Notes under the pieces: model-generated
What the model saw: the letters and a program-made list of their open reading frames with translations, nothing else
Told to the model about the DNA's origin: nothing
Database searches by the model: none
DNA from: Phycisphaerae bacterium
GTDB lineage: Bacteria; Planctomycetota; Phycisphaerae; Sedimentisphaerales; Anaerohalosphaeraceae
NCBI GenBank assembly: GCA_021736615.1
Contig: JAIPFN010000105.1
Coordinates: 1-19,934, forward strand
Length of the DNA: 19,934 bases
Direction of reading: 5' to 3'
Made by a program: the position numbers and the translations under genes
Shown here: positions 15,077 through 19,934 of the stretch, piece by piece
Layout: every line of letters starts with the position of its first letter
Position numbering within the stretch: position 1 is the stretch's first letter

Positions 15077-16015
15077 ATGGAGTTTAGGGTAGATAAATTT
15101 AATAAGATGGTTCTTAATCTTTCACGATGCGCGAAAGCACGGGCGGCTTTTACACTCATTGAATTGCTTGTAGTTATCGCCATCATTTCAATGCTTATTG
15201 CAATAACCGCTCCGGCTTTAGATTTTGCCCGGGAAAAGGCCACCACTATACAAGCCAATTCCAATAAGCGTAATATTGCCACCAGCCTGAATGTCTTTGC
15301 CAATGACAATTCCGACCGTTACCCTCATTCCATTGCTTCAGTTGGTGGTGTCGGTACTAATTACATACGGTGGAACTGGACCGATCCACGAATTATGACT
15401 GGATATAACGGAAGTGACTATCCTCGCAAGTCAAATGGCGGGCACCGCTCGATGAGTGCTTACCTTAAGAGTTATATCGAAGATCCGGAAATACTGCACT
15501 GTCCAAATGCTCCCACAAAATACAAATATATCAATGAGTCATGGGAAGCCGGCGACAAATGGGATAACCCCGATCGTATTGACCCGCTGGACCCTATGAC
15601 CGGCTCATATTGTTTCTGGTGGGGCTACAGAGGATACCTTTCTGACCAGGGTAAAGTCTTCAAAGGACCGTCAAGATCTTCCGGCGGTATGGGCCAGAGT
15701 CGTATGCTTATGGGTGATTATTTCGGCTCGGACACATGGAGAAACATAGGAGAGTATGGCTCCTGCGAGAGTTTTAAAGGTGCCGGAGTAACAGCTTCTT
15801 ATCCCGTCTTTTCCGATTTCAATTCAGGAGGTGATATCACCCGGAAACCGCCCGAAATCAAACTCAATGCAGTTTTCACCGATGGCCATGTCGAAACTTA
15901 CGATTCTTCCGATGTTGTGACGTTGGAAGTTGCGCAAAGATGGGATGGTAAACTCCCCTTTGATCCGTTAATCAGAAAAGGTAAATTCTATTTGCCAAGA
16001 AGTGCGATGCCCTGA
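15077..16015 (+). CDS. Prepilin-like (type II secretion/pseudopilin N-terminus) protein with planctomycete-type C-terminus
   Basis: The 312-residue protein has a basic leader and a type IV prepilin processing site: RAA|FTLIELLVVIAII, with Phe25 as mature residue 1 and Glu29 as the conserved Glu at mature position +5. The residue before the cut is Ala, where Gly is usual. A hydrophobic helix of about 20 residues follows, then a globular domain with Trp/Tyr/Gly-rich loops, cysteine pairs and the motif AVFTDGHVET near residue 275. That motif resembles the 'F.DGHV' end of the large prepilin-like families expanded in Planctomycetes. The ATG at 15077 lacks a good ribosome binding site; the ATG at codon 11 (15107) is an alternative. 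It is probably inner-membrane anchored and exposed outside after processing. Function is unknown. Confidence 0.82.
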   Translation: MEFRVDKFNKMVLNLSRCAKARAAFTLIELLVVIAIISMLIAITAPALDFAREKATTIQANSNKRNIATSLNVFANDNSDRYPHSIASVGGVGTNYIRWNWTDPRIMTGYNGSDYPRKSNGGHRSMSAYLKSYIEDPEILHCPNAPTKYKYINESWEAGDKWDNPDRIDPLDPMTGSYCFWWGYRGYLSDQGKVFKGPSRSSGGMGQSRMLMGDYFGSDTWRNIGEYGSCESFKGAGVTASYPVFSDFNSGGDITRKPPEIKLNAVFTDGHVETYDSSDVVTLEVAQRWDGKLPFDPLIRKGKFYLPRSAMP

Positions 16016-16201
16016 TCCTCCATTTTCTGCTTTAAAACTTTAGACTTGTTGTTTATCTGTTTTTCCTGCTTTTTCGCAGAAAATTTGCGTCAACACATTT
16101 TTTTTCCTCAGGGTGTAACTTTAATCTCATTTTCTCTACTATCCTGTTGAATTGATCGTTTTTTGTTGAAATTTAATATTGTTTTTGAAAGGAACGGAAA
16201 A

Positions 16202-16777
16202 ATGAAGAACAAAGGACTAAAGATCACAGTTGTTGCATTACTTGCTGTACTCCTCTTCAGCGTAAGTGCAATCGCCGAACCACCCGCCAATAATCGCGGC
16301 AGGGGAGCTGGAATGGGTAGGCCAATGGGCTCTATGGAAGATGGCACCCCGCCAATGGCTTTCAGGGGCGGACCTGCTATGAGAGGCCAAGGCCGAATGC
16401 AAAATCGCCGCGGACCGGCTATGCAGGGCAAAGAATCCCGAAAAATGGGCAATGGCCGTCATTCAAAAGGCAAATCACGCGGTAACGGTAAGGCTCGCCA
16501 AATGAAGGGCAAAGACCAGAGTCGTCCGATGATTGGTAGGGGTCGTGGAATGGGCCAAGGCCAGCAGATGATGGGTAGAGGGCGTGGAATGGGCAGAGGT
16601 CGTGGAATGGGTCAAGGCCAGCAGATGATGGGTAGAGGTCGCGGAATGGGCCAAGGCCAGCCGATGATGGGTAGAGGTCGCGGAATGGGCCAAGGCCAGC
16701 CGATGATGGGTAGAGGTCGTGGAATGGGCCAAGGCCAGCCGATGATGGGTAGAGGATTCCGCGGTGGCAGAAGGTAA
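16202..16777 (+). CDS. Small secreted Gly/Arg/Met/Gln-rich tandem-repeat protein
   Basis: An ATG at 16163 is in frame, but the start at 16202 is preferred. It has AAGGA nine bases upstream and gives a clean signal peptide (KNKGLKITVVALLAVLLFSVSAIA, cut before EPP), leaving a mature protein of about 165 residues. The mature part is low complexity: Gly, Arg, Met, Gln and Lys, almost without acidic or aromatic residues. From about residue 112 it consists of a 13-residue unit GRGRGMGQGQ(Q/P)MM repeated five times plus one partial copy, ending in GRGFRGGRR. The protein is strongly basic. Such RG/GRG-rich, Met-rich composition suggests disorder and binding to polyanions or metal (thioether copper sites), but no family is recognised. 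The gene is convergent with the SYLF lipoprotein gene and shares its terminator. Confidence 0.72.
   Translation: MKNKGLKITVVALLAVLLFSVSAIAEPPANNRGRGAGMGRPMGSMEDGTPPMAFRGGPAMRGQGRMQNRRGPAMQGKESRKMGNGRHSKGKSRGNGKARQMKGKDQSRPMIGRGRGMGQGQQMMGRGRGMGRGRGMGQGQQMMGRGRGMGQGQPMMGRGRGMGQGQPMMGRGRGMGQGQPMMGRGFRGGRR
16535..16747 (+). repeat. 39-bp in-frame tandem repeat array
   Basis: Units lie at 16535-16573, 16574-16597 (partial, 24 bases), 16598-16630 (33 bases), 16631-16669, 16670-16708 and 16709-16747. Copies at 16631 and 16670 are identical and the next differs by one synonymous base. The earlier ones vary slightly more (GAT/CAG and GGC/GGT changes). All lengths are multiples of three, so the frame is kept. 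The near identity points to recent slippage or unequal exchange. Confidence 0.92.
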
Positions 16778-16806
16778 TTACTATCAACCACAGCAAATAA
16801 AAACAA

Positions 16807-16843
16807 AAGGCCCGAAATGCAATCAACAAGCATTTCGGGCCTT
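16807..16843. terminator. Shared terminator hairpin between the repeat protein and SYLF genes
   Basis: A perfect 14-base-pair stem (AAGGCCCGAAATGC at 16807-16820, GCATTTCGGGCCTT at 16830-16843) has a nine-base loop. The minus-strand side is followed by a T-rich stretch, which makes it a good intrinsic terminator for the SYLF gene. In the plus direction the T-run is short, so it is weaker for the repeat-protein gene. Confidence 0.82.
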
Positions 16844-16862
16844 AGTTATAAAAAGCTAATAG

Positions 16863-17435
16863 CTAATTAAGCTCCTTGTCCTTCCAGTATTTTGCAGCAG
16901 ATACTGTAGCCTGAAGGGCAATACCGTTTTCGGTCACTTGATATATTTCCATCCCGCTTGAGATATCTCCTGCCGTATTTGCCGCTCCGCCTTTATCGCC
17001 TGCCTTAGCTGCTGCGTCGGCATGAGCACCGACTTCCCAGCCCTTTTCTACAAAATTATTCATCGCGTCAGTAGTATTAAATATCATCAACTGCCGAAAA
17101 TCTTTTACACCCAAACCAAGCCCTACACCGCCAAGACCCATTTTCATATACGTCTTTTTACCGGTTTCATTGTCAACAACCATCCCAAAACCATTACCGG
17201 CGCTGGCGATAAGCACATTAACGTTAACATTGCTGAACACGCCGTAGCCAGGCGATTCTTTTATTTTCCGCTTGATCTGGGGGTATTTGGCGGCCATCTT
17301 GACGATAACCTCTTCGTGAAGATCAGCAATGCTCTGTTTTTTTTCCCTAGGCGTCAAGCCCTTAGCCGAAGTGCACCCGCAAATACTAAAAGAAACCCCC
17401 GCCAAAAATACACTTACAATCATCATTTTTTTCAT
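16863..17435 (-). CDS. SYLF (Ysc84-like) domain lipoprotein
   Basis: The 190-residue protein starts with a signal sequence and a probable lipobox (SICG|C, Cys21), so it should be lipid-anchored in the envelope. The rest is a SYLF/Ysc84 lipid-binding domain. Visible parts are the SPGYGVFS segment, the Gly-rich strand GLGGVGLGLGVKDF, the FNTTDAMNNFVEKGWEVGA motif, AGDKGG and the C-terminal end IYQVTENGIALQATV with KYWKDKELN, which is diagnostic of the bacterial family. GGGAG precedes the ATG. The bacterial proteins are often annotated as lipid-binding SYLF proteins, and their exact cellular role is poorly defined. It is convergent with the Gly/Arg repeat protein and divergent from the symporter. 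Confidence 0.88.
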   Translation of the reverse strand: MKKMMIVSVFLAGVSFSICGCTSAKGLTPREKKQSIADLHEEVIVKMAAKYPQIKRKIKESPGYGVFSNVNVNVLIASAGNGFGMVVDNETGKKTYMKMGLGGVGLGLGVKDFRQLMIFNTTDAMNNFVEKGWEVGAHADAAAKAGDKGGAANTAGDISSGMEIYQVTENGIALQATVSAAKYWKDKELN

Positions 17436-17635
17436 AATTCATACTCCCAAAAAGTTTTAAAATACCGTTTCCACAAGACCATTTCGGCAAATAGATACAA
17501 CTCACAAAAATTCCGAATAAATATTGATTTCTTCTATTTTGCGTAATATTATAAATAAGTAAAGTACTATATGTATAAAATTTCAAACAAAAAATGCCAA
17601 ACCTCCATTTTTCCACTGCATTTGACAATCTCTTA

Positions 17636-17663
17636 TTGCATAAAACCAACAAATTTGTATAGT
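17636..17663 (+). promoter_or_regulatory. Weak candidate promoter of the symporter gene
   Basis: In the 295-base divergent gap, TTGCAT (17636-17641), 16 bases, and TATAGT (17658-17663) precede the symporter ATG by about 67 bases. The -35 is poor. The region is AT-rich and contains no other gene. No convincing promoter for the divergent SYLF gene was found. Confidence 0.3.
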
Positions 17664-17730
17664 TGTGCATATTATAAGCAATTAGCTTAGTCTAAAATTA
17701 CCGCTAAGACATTATTGGAAAGGATTTTAA

Positions 17731-19440
17731 ATGTTTACAGGCTTACTTGCAGCGAGTGCAAATTCCCTTAATTTTTTAGACAAGGCAGTCCTGATTATTT
17801 ATTTAGTCGCTATTGTCGGTATTGGCTGCTTTGCCGGGATGCGATCCAGAAAAGGCACGGAGGGCGGCAAGGATTACTTTCTCGCTGGTGGCTCACTTCG
17901 CTGGCCGATGATCGGTCTTGCACTGTTTTCTACAAACATTTCGACGATTCACCTCGTCGGTTTCGCCGAAGAAGGCTACAAAAATGGTCTCGTCGCCGGT
18001 AATTTCGAATGGATGGCACCGTTTCTGCTGATCGTTCTGGCCTTATTTTTTGCCCCATTTTATATCCGTTCACGAGTCGCTACGCTCCCCGATTTTCTTG
18101 AAAGACGATACAACCGGGCAAGCCGCGACTGGCTCGCTGTTCTGTCGATCATATCGGCAATATTCATCCACATCGGCTTTACGCTTTACACCGGCGCCGT
18201 TGTATTGAAAGGCTTGTTCGGTATACCGATTATGTACAGTATCGTCGGCACCGCATTGCTGACAGGTCTCTATACCATTGTCGGCGGACTGATGGCCGTT
18301 GTAGTAACCGAGTCCATTCAGACCATCGTTCTCCTTGCAGGTTCCATACTCATTACGATCTTCGGTTTAGTTAAGGTCGGCGGATGGGGCGGCATTGTCG
18401 ATAATGTCGAAGCGGTCAAACTGACAATGCTAAGGCCTTCCACTGACCCTGCCAATCTTCCGTGGTATTCGATATTCCTCGGCTATCCTGTAATCGGCCT
18501 GTGGTACTGGTGTGCAGACCAGACCATCGTTCAGAGAGTCCTTGGCGCAAAAGATGAAAATCACGCACGCATAGGCCCTCTGTTTGCCGGTTTCATAAAG
18601 GTACTTCCCGTATTCATTTTCGTTCTGCCGGGCATCATGCTCGTCGCCCTGATCAACCAGGGACAATTTGAGCCTCTGGATGATTCAAAAGACGCGTATG
18701 CTTATTTAATTACAAATTTGCTACCTACCGGACTTACCGGAGTCATGGCAGCCGCACTGTTAGCCGCATTGATGAGTACGGTTTCGGGTGCATTGAACTC
18801 GATTGCCACACTCTTCAGCTACGACCTATTCAAGCGATGGCGCCCGGATACATCTGACAATCAACTTGTCTACATTGGCAGAGTGGCAACCTTTGTCGCT
18901 ATGATTGTTGCGATTTTCTGGTCAAAGTACATAGGACATTTCAAGGGCATTTACCAGGGGTGTATTTCACTGATATGCTATGTTGCTCCGCCGATAACCG
19001 CTGTTTTCCTGCTCGGTGTTTTCTGGAAGCGTGCCTCGGGACTGGGAGCTATTGTAACGCTCGTTATTGGCTCGATAATGGGCTTTATAGTTTTTCTGCT
19101 CGAATGGTTCAAGGACACAACTCCAGGGTTCGTTATCAGTTTGATGGAACGTATCGAATCTGCCAGAGAGGTTCAGTTCTCATTTGACTACAAATCTGGC
19201 ACCGGTTGGACCCTGCCTGCCATGCTTGCCGGTTTCTATCTTTGCATGGCATGTATAGCAATTCACATTGTCGTTTCAATATTTAAGCCGCACGTTCATA
19301 CCGAAGACAGTCAATCTCTCGTGTGGGGCAACCCGCTTGATTGCCTAAAGGCTCCGGGATGGAAAGGCCTCGGCGATTACAGAGTACTTTCGGCTGTGCT
19401 GTTTGCGATGATGGTGGCTTTATATGTAATTTTCCGGTAA
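17731..19440 (+). CDS. Sodium:solute symporter (SSS/SGLT family)
   Basis: The 569-residue integral membrane protein has about 13-14 hydrophobic segments spread over its length, as expected of SSS family carriers with a LeuT fold. Family features are the early KDYFLAGGSLRWP segment, the STNISTIHLVGFAEEGY stretch in the first unwound helix, LPDFLERRYNR, YTIVGGLMAVVVTES, and around 348-360 the MSTVSGALNSIATLFSYDLF motif that includes the Ser/Thr residues of the Na2 site. Length and the extra C-terminal helix fit the SGLT-like sugar/solute branch; the substrate cannot be read from sequence. The AAGGA site lies eight bases before the ATG. It appears monocistronic, with small hairpins downstream. 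Confidence 0.92.
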   Translation: MFTGLLAASANSLNFLDKAVLIIYLVAIVGIGCFAGMRSRKGTEGGKDYFLAGGSLRWPMIGLALFSTNISTIHLVGFAEEGYKNGLVAGNFEWMAPFLLIVLALFFAPFYIRSRVATLPDFLERRYNRASRDWLAVLSIISAIFIHIGFTLYTGAVVLKGLFGIPIMYSIVGTALLTGLYTIVGGLMAVVVTESIQTIVLLAGSILITIFGLVKVGGWGGIVDNVEAVKLTMLRPSTDPANLPWYSIFLGYPVIGLWYWCADQTIVQRVLGAKDENHARIGPLFAGFIKVLPVFIFVLPGIMLVALINQGQFEPLDDSKDAYAYLITNLLPTGLTGVMAAALLAALMSTVSGALNSIATLFSYDLFKRWRPDTSDNQLVYIGRVATFVAMIVAIFWSKYIGHFKGIYQGCISLICYVAPPITAVFLLGVFWKRASGLGAIVTLVIGSIMGFIVFLLEWFKDTTPGFVISLMERIESAREVQFSFDYKSGTGWTLPAMLAGFYLCMACIAIHIVVSIFKPHVHTEDSQSLVWGNPLDCLKAPGWKGLGDYRVLSAVLFAMMVALYVIFR

Positions 19441-19482
19441 CAAACAAGTATGATGGGCTGTGCCCATGTTGATAAAAATAGC

Positions 19483-19495
19483 CCGCCTTCGGCGG
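19483..19495. repeat. CGCCTTCGGCG stem-loop after the symporter gene
   Basis: CCGCC pairs with GGCGG over TTC. It shares its 11-base core with the hairpin at 5914-5926. A second hairpin (19453-19467) sits just upstream. Together they may serve as the 3' end of the symporter transcript, although a T-run is lacking. Confidence 0.4.
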
Positions 19496-19540
19496 ATTAG
19501 TACTACTATCTTTTATTTTCTTGTTTTTTTGCATGTTTTT

Positions 19541-19702
19541 TTATGCAGCAATATTCGTAAGTTCTTTTATATCAAAATTTAAAGCCGTCATTAACGCAAT
19601 GGCGAACTTTCGCCGTCCAAACATACCGGTTTTTCTGGCAACTTTCTTAATTAAGCCATGCACTCGAAGCAGTTTATTTCGCCTGGTAGTTCGTCCGGCG
19701 TA
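19541..19702 (-). pseudogene. Possible gene remnant, minus strand (basic C-terminal fragment)
   Basis: An open minus-strand frame of 53 codons ends at 19541 without a proper start; an in-frame GTG at 19663 would give 40 residues and an ATG at 19624 only 27. The peptide is basic with a protein-like ending (KKVARKTGMFGRRKFAIALM, then TALNFDIKELTNIAA). It has no ribosome binding site. It could be the tail of a decayed gene next to a mobile element, a very small gene, or chance. The family is not recognised. Confidence 0.25.
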
Positions 19703-19848
19703 TCAGTTTCATAGTATCATCATTTCAATAAATTTAGGTTTTTTATTTGGACGCTGCTATACTTCTTTTACATAACTAACATTTTTGGTTGCGGCTTGAC
19801 CGCCCTTTATAATACTCCCCAGAAATCAAACCATGGTATAAGGTTGTA

Positions 19849-19868
19849 TGATGTGCTATAATTAAAGC
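19849..19868 (+). promoter_or_regulatory. Candidate extended -10 promoter of the terminal gene
   Basis: TGCTATAAT (19854-19862) is an extended -10 element (TGnTATAAT). A start near 19868 would give a leader of about 30 bases to the ATG at 19898. The -35 region is weak. An imperfect dyad (TGATGTGCT with AGCATCA) overlaps it. Confidence 0.4.
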
Positions 19869-19897
19869 ATCATTAAGTTCTTGTAGGGGTTAGAGTT

Positions 19898-19934
19898 ATG
19901 GCAAAAAGACGGCATTTTGGTAAGGAATTTAAGG
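19898..19934 (+). CDS. Start of a probable IS3/IS911-type transposase OrfA (cut by window end)
   Basis: Only the first 12 codons are visible: MAKRRHFGKEFK. The (K)RR.F..EFK pattern is the usual opening of the helix-turn-helix OrfA of IS3-family elements, where it is followed by a 'KV.LEAL' helix. A purine-rich AGGGGT about 10 bases upstream can act as ribosome binding site, and an extended -10 promoter precedes it. The left inverted repeat of the element was not identified. With so little sequence this remains a pattern match. Confidence 0.5.
   Translation, partial: MAKRRHFGKEFK

Larger units (their letters stand above)
19441..19897. other. 457-base intergenic region before the transposase start
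   Basis: No convincing full gene is seen. Two small hairpins follow the symporter: ATGGGC/GCCCAT at 19453-19467 and CCGCC/GGCGG at 19483-19495. A minus-strand open frame lies at 19541-19702. Candidate -10 elements (TATAAT at 19808-19813 and 19857-19862) precede the next gene. The composition is AT-rich like other spacers of this window. Confidence 0.55.

Noticed and set aside
16061..16088. Imperfect hairpin (TTTTCCTGC with GCAGAAAA) after the prepilin-like gene
   Set aside because: The stem is short and bulged in a T-rich context and is not followed by a proper T-run; too weak to call a terminator.
16535..16747. Tandem repeats considered as a CRISPR array
   Set aside because: The units are adjacent without unique spacers, are in frame, and encode protein.
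16419..16829. Minus-strand frame with repeated YPSSAGLGPF-like units
   Set aside because: It is only the reverse reading of the 39-bp repeat array. The plus-strand product has a signal peptide and a ribosome binding site, and this one does not.
19521..19775. 84-codon plus-strand frame after the symporter
   Set aside because: The composition is that of random AT-rich DNA, with no ribosome binding site; the minus-strand frame in the same place looks more protein-like.

Overview
The window (about 20 kb, moderate GC) looks like a chromosomal piece of an anaerobic planctomycete, most likely class Phycisphaerae (Sedimentisphaerales-like). This is an inference from style, not from a marker gene. 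The clues are an ECF sigma factor fused to a large C-terminal extension, a secreted parallel beta-helix/dockerin protein rich in 'DPNQ'-type turns, a single-gene prepilin-like protein with an 'FTDGHV' C-terminal motif, an SGLT-type symporter, and a Wood-Ljungdahl-type methylene-THF reductase cluster.

Left part (1-10.5 kb), one-carbon and electron-bifurcation block. After the tail of a glycine-zipper protein and a cytoplasmic-type ApbE flavin transferase comes a six-gene, same-strand cluster: a giant HdrA (1481 aa, two HdrA units with a GltD/NfnB-like NAD(P)H module inserted), MvhD, HdrC, HdrB, MetV and MetF. The last three genes are joined by ATGA overlaps. This gene content matches the MetVF-HdrABC-MvhD hexameric methylene-THF reductase known from acetogens such as Moorella. 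A bidirectional terminator separates it from the convergent folD, which makes the substrate of MetF. Together these encode most of the THF methyl branch, running either reductively or oxidatively. No hydrogenase or formate dehydrogenase is present, so the inserted flavoprotein module is the plausible NAD(P)H port.

Middle part (10.5-16 kb), regulation and surface block. A long leader with a near-consensus promoter and a stem-loop precedes an ECF sigma factor whose C-terminus carries an Ala-rich membrane-spanning stretch and about 380 residues of probable extracytoplasmic sequence. Directly downstream (23 nt) is a secreted beta-helix protein with an internal dockerin and a further C-terminal domain. 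A prepilin-like gene follows with its own TTGACA-N16-TATACT promoter.

Right part (16-19.9 kb). A small secreted Gly/Arg/Met/Gln protein is built from nearly identical 39-bp repeats. It is convergent with a SYLF-domain lipoprotein, and the two share a terminator hairpin. A sodium/solute symporter follows, then about 450 bp without a convincing gene. The window ends in the first 12 codons of what looks like an IS3-type transposase OrfA.

The most interesting items are the HdrA-GltD-HdrA fusion inside the MTHFR cluster, the membrane-fused sigma factor with its neighbouring surface genes, and the recently expanded 13-residue repeat protein.
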